NCBI GenBank assembly: GCA_015065175.1
Contig: SVQV01000008.1
Location: 1-37,474, forward strand
Origin: Oscillospiraceae bacterium
Lineage (GTDB): Bacteria > Bacillota > Clostridia > Oscillospirales > CAG-272
Direction: 5' to 3'
Length of the DNA stretch: 37,474 nucleotides
Of this stretch, positions 22,933-30,616 are shown in pieces. The notes below the pieces were generated by a model. It did no database searches, had not been told where the DNA came from, and saw only the letters and a list, made by a program, of their open reading frames with translations. Position numbers and translations under genes: made by a program. Within the stretch, counting starts at the first letter, position 1; every line of letters begins with the position of its first letter.

Positions 22933-25554
22933 TTATTTGTGCTTTTTCTTTAAGACATACCAGATGACAAACGCTCCTGTAAATGCCGTTATAAGAATAA
23001 TACTTATCACCGTACTTAAGGTGCTGTTGCCGCTCGGGAGTCCTGCGGGAAGCTTATTTACGTAGAAATCGTGAGTCTTAACTATGTTGTGCCCATAGGT
23101 TATCCATTTTTCGCCGTCAAAGACCTCGCGCTCAAACTCTACGCTGAGCGAGCAGTCGCCCTCCTTGTAGAGCGTAAAATACGCCGAGTAGGGAGCTTCA
23201 GTCCAGACCCCCTCAAAATAAGCGAACCAGGAAACAGGAGTATATCTCTCGTCACCTATGGAAGGCTCTTCGTTGTCAAGCCCCGCGCCCACCGCATCAA
23301 ATACGAACTTATCGCCTATAGCATAGTAGGTCTTATTGTAGATGCCGTCAATATAAATATCGTCTGCGGTTACCGATTTTACTATTCCCGTAATCGAAAT
23401 ATTATGCACGGAGGTTATGTTTTCCAAGGTATAAACCCCGTTTTTATCAGGCAACATAAGAGTTTCACCGTCGGTCACCTCAAAATATACGCCCTGCATA
23501 TATTCTTCGGGAATATCGATAGTAAAGCTGTAATTCTCTCCGTATTTCACGGGATTTTCAAGATCGCCGTCATCTATTGAAAACAGCTCAGAGTCGGTAA
23601 ACGATATCATATATGTATTTGCAACATAAATCGCATTTACTGTAATGTTAGAGGTAATTGATGAAAAATCGGCTATATCCCAGTGAGGAGAGGTATGGTT
23701 ATATCCGACCTTGTTCGGTATAGAAGGAATATTCTCAAGCGCTTCTCCGTATGATACCTCTTCCTTTAAAAGAAACTCTCCGTCTACCAAAAAGGTGACG
23801 GTAAGCATACTTCCCGATTTTATGACCGCCTCGACATAAGCGCTTGCCTGATAGGTAGGTGTCGCCGCATATCTGACATAGTAGACACCTGCGCCGAGTC
23901 CGTCAACACGCTCTCCGTCTGCCGCTATCCAATCGCTGTCGGTTTCTTTACGGTATTCCATCCCCTCTTTTAATCCGAGAATGGCACCGTCCTTCTTTCC
24001 GCTGACTGTTTCGTTTTCGGTAGTTATTCCCGTAGGAATTTCATGCGCATAATAAGAAACTGAAATCGTTATTGAAATCCCCGATACTATCTGATAATCC
24101 GACGTATTATTAGGAATAAAGGTCGCTTGGAATGTATTTTTTCCCACATCTCCTACACTCGTACTCAACGGAAGAGACCAGACAAATTTTCCGTTTTCCT
24201 GCACAGGCAACGCAACATCATTAAGTGTCTGACCGAAGGTAGCCACCAAGTCCATTGGTATTATGTGCGGAGGTATAGCTTTTTTTACGCTTACCTTTAT
24301 TTCAGAAGTATTTCCCGCTTTATCCGTAGCGGATAAAACATATGCCGAATCACGCGGAATCAAGGTAAACAACGAAGACGCAAGCTTGCCGTCTACATAT
24401 ACTCTGTCAAGATTAGCGTCGCTTACCGTAACGGCAGTTTTTCCGTAATAAGTTTCATTCCCATTTAAGTTAAATAAGGGAGCTTCACCATCGAAAACAA
24501 TACCGTCTGAACCTACATATGTAACATTCTGAGCCTTATCGATAACCTTTACATACACAAATTTAGCGGTATTCAAAGGAATTGCTGTACCTTCTTTGAA
24601 TTCTTCCCAATAATAAATATCGGACAGCTCCTGCATGGAAAGCTGAAAATCTGATATGTAAATATATTTTTTGTCTATACCGCTTCCTTTTTCCTCAACA
24701 GAAAGCTTTATCTCCCCGCCTTTATTAGTGTAAAGCAATATATTTTCACCCTGATCCATTTTTTGCCAGGAATAATCACCTATCACCAGGCTGACCTCAG
24801 GTGCCGTTATATCCTTCACGCCTTCAACGGTAATCACCGTGTTTTCAACAACAGATTTTATAGTATACTCCTCCATTTCGGAGCGAGAGAACACTTCTCC
24901 GTTGACCTTGACCGCAAAGTCCGTAGTTATACTATAGCCCTCGTCAACAACTACACGGAACGAATACCTTTCTCCGTGAGAAACGAACATATTTCCCTCT
25001 GTTGCCACGACAGAATAGCCTTCGGCTTCCACAGGAACGAGAACCGAATACACAGTAGACTTATAGAGTGCATAAACCGACAAGTCGGTAATGATATTTG
25101 AAAAATCACTTATGCTCCATTCGGGATTTTTTTCACCCTCGCGGGGCGGAACCTGAGGTATATCGGTTAAGGTCTCGCCGTATGAAATATAATATGAGTA
25201 CAGCACTTCTTCTCCGTCATAAAAACGTACAGCTAATTTTCTTCCCTCATTTATAACGACCGTAACGGCTTCGCTTGCAGCCTCACTCAAAGTGCCTCTA
25301 TAGCGCACCTCGTATTTTCCTGCCGCAAGACCTGTAAGCTCTGTGTCGGAAATCTTTCTCCATTCACGCGTAGATGCTAATCTGTATTCCATTTGATCGG
25401 ATACATTCAGTATCTCTCCGTCACATTTACCGCTTATCGTTTCGTCAACTGCATATATTCCCGAAGGAGGAGCTTTAGCCGACGACACAACGCAAAAAAC
25501 ACAAAACAAAAACGCGGCAAGCAATATTGTAAACAAAAGTTTGCTTTTTTTCAT
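22933..25554 (-). CDS. Large modular surface protein with signal peptide and C-terminal membrane anchor
   Basis: 873 residues, no named family. A signal peptide (KLLFTILLAAFLFCVFCVVSSAKA) opens the protein. A hydrophobic helix (~845-866, VISIILITAFTGAFVIWYVL) followed by KKKHK closes it, so the bulk faces outside and is tethered by its tail; there is no LPXTG motif. Two homologous blocks are visible, about residues 30-200 and 505-680. Each starts with P-[ST]-G-I followed by a seven-to-nine residue gap and T-[IV]-SGK-x-DG-x-IL. Each later has MEYR, then GLxAGxYxVRY, then VSYGE/ISYGE plus IPxxP, then DFSxI. The middle holds an Ig-like 'SGIDKKYIYI ... DGEAPLF' segment typical of bacterial surface-protein repeats and an SxSYYAHEIP junction. 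AAAGGAGGA precedes the ATG. It follows the aminotransferase by 32 bases with no terminator, so it is probably the last gene of that operon. Confidence 0.85.
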   Translation of the reverse strand: MKKSKLLFTILLAAFLFCVFCVVSSAKAPPSGIYAVDETISGKCDGEILNVSDQMEYRLASTREWRKISDTELTGLAAGKYEVRYRGTLSEAASEAVTVVINEGRKLAVRFYDGEEVLYSYYISYGETLTDIPQVPPREGEKNPEWSISDFSNIITDLSVYALYKSTVYSVLVPVEAEGYSVVATEGNMFVSHGERYSFRVVVDEGYSITTDFAVKVNGEVFSRSEMEEYTIKSVVENTVITVEGVKDITAPEVSLVIGDYSWQKMDQGENILLYTNKGGEIKLSVEEKGSGIDKKYIYISDFQLSMQELSDIYYWEEFKEGTAIPLNTAKFVYVKVIDKAQNVTYVGSDGIVFDGEAPLFNLNGNETYYGKTAVTVSDANLDRVYVDGKLASSLFTLIPRDSAYVLSATDKAGNTSEIKVSVKKAIPPHIIPMDLVATFGQTLNDVALPVQENGKFVWSLPLSTSVGDVGKNTFQATFIPNNTSDYQIVSGISITISVSYYAHEIPTGITTENETVSGKKDGAILGLKEGMEYRKETDSDWIAADGERVDGLGAGVYYVRYAATPTYQASAYVEAVIKSGSMLTVTFLVDGEFLLKEEVSYGEALENIPSIPNKVGYNHTSPHWDIADFSSITSNITVNAIYVANTYMISFTDSELFSIDDGDLENPVKYGENYSFTIDIPEEYMQGVYFEVTDGETLMLPDKNGVYTLENITSVHNISITGIVKSVTADDIYIDGIYNKTYYAIGDKFVFDAVGAGLDNEEPSIGDERYTPVSWFAYFEGVWTEAPYSAYFTLYKEGDCSLSVEFEREVFDGEKWITYGHNIVKTHDFYVNKLPAGLPSGNSTLSTVISIILITAFTGAFVIWYVLKKKHK

Positions 25555-25586
25555 TTAGTCCTCCTTTACAAAATTAAAATAAAAGC

Positions 25587-26840
25587 TTAACTGTTTTCTC
25601 TTTCCTTTATTACCTCAAAGGCTTCGTCGGCTATTTCTATAGTCTCCTTTATGTCCTTGTCGGTAAGAGAGGCGTTAATAAAATGATTGTGATGATTTGT
25701 AAAGAACACTCCTCGCTTTACGCATTCGGCGATCCATGCCTGATGAAGCATAAGCGAAGGATCATCCGCAATCCTCAGATAGAATAGAGAGGGCGCACCC
25801 GAAACTCTCAGATCATAGCCGTGTTTCTTTGCGCATTCCTTCAAGCCGTTTGTGAGCTTTTCGCCCTTTTCGAGCAATATCTGAGGGGAATTTATCTTCT
25901 TCATCTTGTTTATACAGGCAATTCCCGCCGCAAACGGCACAGCCGAGAGCCAATAGCTTCCCGTATATGACATCGATGAAACCGCATTTTTCAAGAACTG
26001 CTTTCCGCAAAGCGCGGAAACGTTATAGCCGTTAGCGAGAGCCTTACAGAAGCAGATAAGATCAGCTTCAAAGCCGAAATAGTGGTCACTTCCCGCAATA
26101 TCGAGACGGAAGCCCGCGCGAACGTCGTCTATGACTAAAACAGTATCATTGTCAGTACAGAGCTTTCTCACCTTCTGCCAGAAATCCTTTTTGGGCATTT
26201 CGTTATCTACGAAATTTCCGTGCATATAAGGCTGGCTTATTACCGCGGCTATCTCACCCTTGTTTTCCGCAAATACTTCTTCAAGCTGCTCGTAATTATT
26301 CCATTCAACATAAATGTTGTTTACAACGTCCTCTTCGATTATACCCGGATAATCTATCTTTTGTGTCCAAGGAGCAACGCCGTGATAATATCCTTTAAAG
26401 AATACTATTTTTTTACGCTTTGTATATGCTCTTGACGCCATAACAGCCATAGTTGTAACATCGTTTCCGTTTTTTGCGAAAAATGCCCAATCGGCAGAAG
26501 CGACGGTATCAACAAGAAGCTCGGCAAATTCTATCATCTTTGTAGATGGCAGTGTCGTACAGTCGGATATCTTTCTCTGCTCGGCTGCCGCGCGGTCTAC
26601 GTCCTCGTCATGATAACCAAGCACATTAGGTCCGTATGCGCACATATAATCTATAAACTTGTTTCCGTCCAAGTCCCAGAGATAAGAGCCTTTAGCCTTT
26701 GACGAAAACAGAGGAAATGCTTCCACGGGTATATAGCATCCCTCAGCAGGTCCCTGATGACCGTAAATTCCCGACGGAATAACCTTTTCAGCTCGCAGAA
26801 AAGCCTCACGGCTTTTTGTATAATCGTTTATTTTTCTCAT
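25587..26840 (-). CDS. Class-III PLP aminotransferase, glutamate-1-semialdehyde aminomutase-like
   Basis: 417 residues, fold-type I PLP enzyme. Family features are SKAKGSYLWDLDGNKFIDYMCAYGPN with the D-G-N-x-[FY]-[IL]-D signature, FFAKNGNDVTTMAV (cofactor phosphate binding), FFKGYYHGV, VLVIDDVRAGFR (cofactor aspartate), and ICFCKALANGYNVSALCG with the Schiff-base lysine. It resembles HemL-type aminomutases, but neighbouring tetrapyrrole genes are missing, so use in haem synthesis is not supported. HemL-like enzymes also act on sugars and amino acids. The ATG at 26838-26840 is set by AAGGAG; a longer in-frame opening overlaps the upstream gene and is rejected. Ten bases separate it from the SCP2-like gene and 32 from the surface protein. 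Confidence 0.87.
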   Translation of the reverse strand: MRKINDYTKSREAFLRAEKVIPSGIYGHQGPAEGCYIPVEAFPLFSSKAKGSYLWDLDGNKFIDYMCAYGPNVLGYHDEDVDRAAAEQRKISDCTTLPSTKMIEFAELLVDTVASADWAFFAKNGNDVTTMAVMASRAYTKRKKIVFFKGYYHGVAPWTQKIDYPGIIEEDVVNNIYVEWNNYEQLEEVFAENKGEIAAVISQPYMHGNFVDNEMPKKDFWQKVRKLCTDNDTVLVIDDVRAGFRLDIAGSDHYFGFEADLICFCKALANGYNVSALCGKQFLKNAVSSMSYTGSYWLSAVPFAAGIACINKMKKINSPQILLEKGEKLTNGLKECAKKHGYDLRVSGAPSLFYLRIADDPSLMLHQAWIAECVKRGVFFTNHHNHFINASLTDKDIKETIEIADEAFEVIKERENS

Positions 26841-26850
26841 ACTATTCTCC

Positions 26851-27606
26851 TTACGCCAGATAAAGCTCGACACGGTCAAGAATTCTGTTCACGTTATCCA
26901 CCTGTGAAACCATACCGCCTATACGTACATCTCCGAGTCCTACACAGGAAACCGCGTTGACCTTTCCGTCAAAGAGCTTTCTCGCAAGCGAAATACTGTC
27001 AAAGGACATGTAAGCCGTATATTTCTCGGGCTTGCCCATATGCGCACGCAGGAAATGAGAGGAAGCCTCAATATATGCGTAATCGCTGTCCCCCATAGCA
27101 AATCGGATCACTCCGTCTGTTATATATGATGCGCTCGCCCTGCCTACCTTGTCATTGTTTCCTATCTGCGCAACCGCATTTACAATAACGGAAAACATCA
27201 GCTTTGTGCTTTTCTCGAAAAATTCGGGATCAGCTAAATCTTCCTCTGAGGCTCTTAAATACTTTGTAAGAATATCTGTTATGCCTATAAAGTTTTTGAG
27301 CAGGAATTTTACCTTCAGAAGTCCCTTTGAGGGAATCGGGGTAACAGTGCCGTCTATCATTCCGTTAAACTTTTCGGGCGAAGAAAAACCAAGCTTTATA
27401 TCACATCCGTCACAGCCCTCATAAAACTCGCATTTTCCGTTTTCAAAACGCAAGGAAGCGGAGGGACCGCCCTTTACACTGAAGCCAAGCACTGTCTTTT
27501 TAACGCTCGCAAGCTCTCTCGCCTTTTCGTCATATTCGCAAAGAAGCGGAACGGTGCCCAATATAGCGTATAGGTTTATATAAGCTAAGGTTTTTGCATC
27601 TTTCAT
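26851..27606 (-). CDS. SCP2-like (sterol carrier / lipid-binding fold) protein
   Basis: 251 residues, soluble, no signal peptide. Residues ~55-105, including CDIKLGFSSPEKFNGMIDG and SKGLLKVKFLLKNFIG, have the pattern of SCP2-type domains (a short beta strand, then a P-x-x-F-x-x-[IL]-x-[DG]-G turn and a helix). I assign the fold with moderate confidence only. Two cysteines in YEGCDGCDIKL may bind metal or form a disulfide. No catalytic motif is visible. It is the first gene of a three-gene operon behind a perfect consensus promoter and lies ten bases before the PLP aminotransferase. A hydrophobic-ligand role for that pathway is inference. Confidence 0.8.
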   Translation of the reverse strand: MKDAKTLAYINLYAILGTVPLLCEYDEKARELASVKKTVLGFSVKGGPSASLRFENGKCEFYEGCDGCDIKLGFSSPEKFNGMIDGTVTPIPSKGLLKVKFLLKNFIGITDILTKYLRASEEDLADPEFFEKSTKLMFSVIVNAVAQIGNNDKVGRASASYITDGVIRFAMGDSDYAYIEASSHFLRAHMGKPEKYTAYMSFDSISLARKLFDGKVNAVSCVGLGDVRIGGMVSQVDNVNRILDRVELYLA

Positions 27607-27652
27607 TTTATTTCGCCTTTCAAAGAAAACTGATTATATTTTCACATATTTC

Positions 27653-27681
27653 ATTATACACCCGAAGCATCAAAATGTCAA
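27653..27681 (-). promoter_or_regulatory. Promoter of the SCP2-like / aminotransferase / surface-protein operon
   Basis: Minus strand: TTGACA (27676-27681), 17 bases, then TATAAT (27653-27658); both boxes are perfect. Confidence 0.85.
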
Positions 27682-27775
27682 CAATCGACAGATGTTTTTT
27701 ACACTTTGTTAAGATTGGCGCATGCAGTATTTTTTTACATTTATTTAAGACACGGTAAAATATTTTCTGCGGAGA

Positions 27776-27804
27776 TTGACAAACATTCGATAATATTGTA
27801 TAAT
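27776..27804 (+). promoter_or_regulatory. Promoter of the MinD-like operon
   Basis: TTGACA (27776-27781), 17 bases, then TATAAT (27799-27804); perfect boxes. It is divergent from the promoter at 27653-27681, about 95 bases away. AAGGTGG precedes the ATG at 27826. Confidence 0.87.
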
Positions 27805-27825
27805 AAAGAAAAGGTGGAAATTGGA

Positions 27826-28629
27826 ATGAAATATAAAAGAATAATGGTTACCTCACGCAAGGGCGGTGTCGGAAAGTCTACCGTCAGCGCAAATCTTGCG
27901 TTCGCCTTCGCGCGTATGGGACTGAATACTATGGTAGTGGACCTCGACCTGTCTAACCGCTCGCTCGATCTGTTTCTCGGATGTGAGGACAGCGTGATAT
28001 ACGATTTAAGCGACCTTTTAAGCGAACGCGCAAGAGTAGAGGACACTGTGCTTGCCTCATCAAAAACAAAGAATTTATATTTTTTGCCCGGCATTTTCAA
28101 CACTAATTCTCTTGAATTTGAGGACATGCCCACAGAAGAAAAATTAGAGGCTATTCTCACTGAAGCGGAAGAAAAATACGCTCTGGACCTTGTGATAATA
28201 GACACCTCGGGAAGTGCCGACGACAGTACGAAATTGGCATATCCGTTGTGTAATACGGCAATAATAGTCACGAACCAGACAGAAGTCAGCATAAGAGCCG
28301 CGGAGGCGACAGGCTATTCCCTATCAAGAGAAGAAAACAAAGACCTCTGGCTTGTAATAAACAATTTTGAGACAGATATAAAGAAGGGTACTAAAACCAC
28401 CGCGCTTGAAATTATAGACCGAACCCGACTGCCCATAATGGGAATAGTTCCGAGGGATGACGGACTTTGCGAGGCGCAGGAAAAGGGGCTTCTTGTTTTT
28501 GAAAACAAGAAAAGCGGAAACGCGACTGCCGCATTTGACAATATCGCCGCCCGTCTTGCGGGGCGTCACGTACCTCTGTTCTCGGGCTTACATCATATAA
28601 AAAAGAAAAAGCTTATTTCTTCACGTTAA
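27826..28629 (+). CDS. MinD/ParA-family deviant-Walker ATPase
   Basis: 267 residues. MVTSRKGGVGKSTVSANLAFAFA is the deviant Walker A motif (KGGVGKS), VVDLDLSNRSLDLFLG contains the Walker A' aspartate, and LVIIDTSGS is Walker B. The fold is that of MinD, ParA and FlhG. The usual MinD membrane-targeting helix is not evident; instead the protein ends in a short basic tail (HHIKKKKLISSR), which might still bind membrane. No minC, minE or parB neighbours exist, so a site-selection role is uncertain and the name minD is not used. The ATG is set by AAGGTGG. Upstream in-frame extension from 27706 would run through the promoter and is rejected. It begins a run of four genes ending with holA. Confidence 0.9.
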   Translation: MKYKRIMVTSRKGGVGKSTVSANLAFAFARMGLNTMVVDLDLSNRSLDLFLGCEDSVIYDLSDLLSERARVEDTVLASSKTKNLYFLPGIFNTNSLEFEDMPTEEKLEAILTEAEEKYALDLVIIDTSGSADDSTKLAYPLCNTAIIVTNQTEVSIRAAEATGYSLSREENKDLWLVINNFETDIKKGTKTTALEIIDRTRLPIMGIVPRDDGLCEAQEKGLLVFENKKSGNATAAFDNIAARLAGRHVPLFSGLHHIKKKKLISSR

Positions 28630-28669
28630 CATTTTGATAAATTCTAAATCTTTATAAGGAGTATAATCT

Positions 28670-29104
28670 ATGGATATAGCAATCATTGCAGACGATTCTA
28701 AAAAAGAGCTTATGGCACAATTCTGTATCGCTTATGCGGGAATTCTCTCCTCTCATAATTTGTGCGCTACTCAGGTTACGGGAAAATATATTGAGGATGC
28801 CACACAGCTTAATATCGAATTGCTTATGCCCGGTATAGAGGGCGGCGGTGAACAGATCGCGTCAAGAATAGCTTACGACGAGGTTGACCTTCTTTTCTAT
28901 TTCCGCGATTCTGAGCCTAAATTCGGCTTTGATGAGACCGAAAGCAATATACTCCGTCTCTGCGACGTTCACAACGTACCCGTTGCCACCAATCTCGCAA
29001 CAGCAGAGGCTCTTGTCCTTGCGCTCGACAAGGGTGAGCTTGACTGGAGAGAATTTATAAACCCGCGCTCGCGTTATAACTTGGCAAAGAAGCAAGGAAA
29101 ATAA
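28670..29104 (+). CDS. mgsA: Methylglyoxal synthase (MgsA) homologue with degenerate active site
   Basis: 144 residues, ungapped along its length with clostridial MgsA proteins, which convert dihydroxyacetone phosphate to methylglyoxal. The fold is plain: KKELMAQFCIAYAGILS, HNLCATQVTGKYI, VDLLFYFRD, LRLCDVHNVPVATNLATAEAL, WREFINP. But against the E. coli enzyme the catalytic set is lost. H19 is Asp (IADDSKK) and H21 is Ser. G46 and T47 of the phosphate loop ATGTTG are Gln and Val (ATQVTG). S65 is Pro. The GGDQQ motif reads GGGEQ, so catalytic D71 is Gly. H98 and D101 of PHxPD are Phe and Thr. Only D20, K23, T45 and T48 survive. It is probably not an active methylglyoxal synthase; a sensing or binding role is possible. 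AAGGAG precedes the ATG; DUF1934 starts three bases after its stop. Confidence 0.88.
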   Translation: MDIAIIADDSKKELMAQFCIAYAGILSSHNLCATQVTGKYIEDATQLNIELLMPGIEGGGEQIASRIAYDEVDLLFYFRDSEPKFGFDETESNILRLCDVHNVPVATNLATAEALVLALDKGELDWREFINPRSRYNLAKKQGK

Positions 29105-29107
29105 GCA

Positions 29108-29542
29108 ATGCAGAAAAATATTCCCTTGTCCATATCTGTCCTCTCCGAATATTTCGATATTGAAAGCGGAGAAAAATATGATGAAATTGCCGCAAATGTA
29201 ATCGGTTGTTTACAAAAAAAGGACGGACAGTACAAGATTATTTATAAGGAGACCTACGAAGGCTCCGCCGTTATTACCGAGCTTGTTTTTTCCGAAGGAA
29301 GTAACAGACTTGTCGTAAATAAAAAGGGAGACGTAGAGTGTAAAATGGTTTTCTCTGAGGCTAAGCCAAGCTGTTTTATCTACCGCTTGGCATACGGAGC
29401 CTTTGATGCTGAAATTAAGACTCACTCTCTTATAAATACTGTAGGAATGTCGGGAGGAGAGATTTGTGTTCTGTACACTTTATCTCTCGGCGGACAGACT
29501 CAAAAAATTTCTATGAAAATCTCGGCGGAGGCATCGAAATGA
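29108..29542 (+). CDS. DUF1934 (YwiB-like) protein
   Basis: 144 residues, a small beta-barrel family (lipocalin-like fold) of unknown function, usual length ~140. Family-typical features are the opening PLSISVLSEYFD, the alternating beta pattern through DGQYKIIYKETYEGSAVITELVFSEG, and the C-terminal ICVLYTLSLGGQTQKISMKI. It starts three bases after the MgsA homologue and overlaps the holA start by four bases (ATGA), so translation is tightly coupled. In some Bacillota DUF1934 is near argS or other housekeeping genes; here it rides with holA. No ligand can be read from the sequence. Confidence 0.85.
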   Translation: MQKNIPLSISVLSEYFDIESGEKYDEIAANVIGCLQKKDGQYKIIYKETYEGSAVITELVFSEGSNRLVVNKKGDVECKMVFSEAKPSCFIYRLAYGAFDAEIKTHSLINTVGMSGGEICVLYTLSLGGQTQKISMKISAEASK

Positions 29543-30570
29543 CAGCAACGGAGTTAAAGAATGCAATCAAAGCGACTTCTTTTGACCGTTGCTTTGTTTT
29601 TTGCGGAGAGGAAGATTATTTAAAACAGTTTTACCTTAAGGAGCTGCGCCGCGCTATCCTTACGGACGAAGCGTTCGAGGTTTTCAATCACTTCAGCTTT
29701 GAAGGCGAAAAGCCGGATTTCGGCAAGCTCTACGATGCGCTGACCTCGCCTCCCATGATGTCCGACTTCAAGCTCATAGAATGGCATCTGGCAGATTTCA
29801 ATTCGATGAAGGAGTCAGACATAACGGGGTTGCTCGATTTCTGCGAGGCAAAAAAGGACTATCCCTTCTCTTGCGTGGTTTTCTCGGTAGGTGCGGAGCA
29901 TTTCAACACGGGAATACTTCCGAAGCGCCCCTCCGAGCTGTACAAGCAGCTATCCGAGGTCGCTGAAATCGTTGTTTTCGACCATTCCACAGACGCCCAG
30001 CTCTCCTCATGGATAAGCAGGCATTTCGAGCATGAAGGCATTTCGGCAGACGGTACTGTCTGCCGTGCGCTGCTCGACAGGTGCGGCAAGGACATGAATA
30101 TACTCTCGCTTGAAATAGACAAGCTGTGCGCCTATGTGAAATCAAAGGGCAGAAGCTATGTCAGCGAGGATGACGTAGCCTATATAACCTGCCCTTCTCC
30201 CGAAAACGATGCGTTTGGACTTTCTAATGCCATACTCAATAAAAACAAAAAAGCGGCATACGACAGTATTTTTGATATGAAGCGCAAAAAGACCGACCCC
30301 GCCGTTATTTTAGGCTCAATATTCAAGCTGTATGAGGATATTCTCACCGTATCGGAATTTATGCGTGCCGGACTTTCCCAGACAGACATTTCAAAGAAGA
30401 TGAAATTCCATGAATACAAGACAGGTCTTTATATGAAATATGCATCGAAAACACCTGTACAATCGCTTGAAAGAATGCTCTCTGTCTGCCGTGATGCTGA
30501 TATTTTGATAAAATCCACCTATACAAATCCATATAGCGTACTGGAAAGACTTATAGCGGAAAGCGTATAA
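29539..30570 (+). CDS. holA: DNA polymerase III subunit delta (HolA)
   Basis: 343 residues, clamp-loader delta subunit that opens the beta clamp. The N-terminal AAA+-like domain starts MTATELKNAI, then RCFVFCGEEDYLKQFYLKEL, a typical HolA opening (F.G.[ED]..L), followed by the clamp-binding segment TSPPMMSDFKLI. No functional Walker A is expected in delta and none is seen. Domain III is the C-terminal helical collar ending SVLERLIAESV. The ATG at 29539 overlaps the DUF1934 stop as ATGA, with GGAGG seven bases upstream. It is the last gene of the operon, before a strong bidirectional terminator. The usual holA neighbour rpsT is not in the window. Confidence 0.92.
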   Translation: MTATELKNAIKATSFDRCFVFCGEEDYLKQFYLKELRRAILTDEAFEVFNHFSFEGEKPDFGKLYDALTSPPMMSDFKLIEWHLADFNSMKESDITGLLDFCEAKKDYPFSCVVFSVGAEHFNTGILPKRPSELYKQLSEVAEIVVFDHSTDAQLSSWISRHFEHEGISADGTVCRALLDRCGKDMNILSLEIDKLCAYVKSKGRSYVSEDDVAYITCPSPENDAFGLSNAILNKNKKAAYDSIFDMKRKKTDPAVILGSIFKLYEDILTVSEFMRAGLSQTDISKKMKFHEYKTGLYMKYASKTPVQSLERMLSVCRDADILIKSTYTNPYSVLERLIAESV

Positions 30571-30576
30571 AAGAAA

Positions 30577-30616
30577 AGAACCAAGGTCATTTTATTCTGA
30601 CCTTGGTTCTCTTTTT
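30577..30616. terminator. Bidirectional terminator between holA and the foldase gene
   Basis: AGAACCAAGGTCA (30577-30589) pairs perfectly with TGACCTTGGTTCT (30598-30610) and is followed by CTTTTT. On the minus strand the A-run before it gives the complementary U-run. The minus-strand stop codon lies at its edge. Confidence 0.9.
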
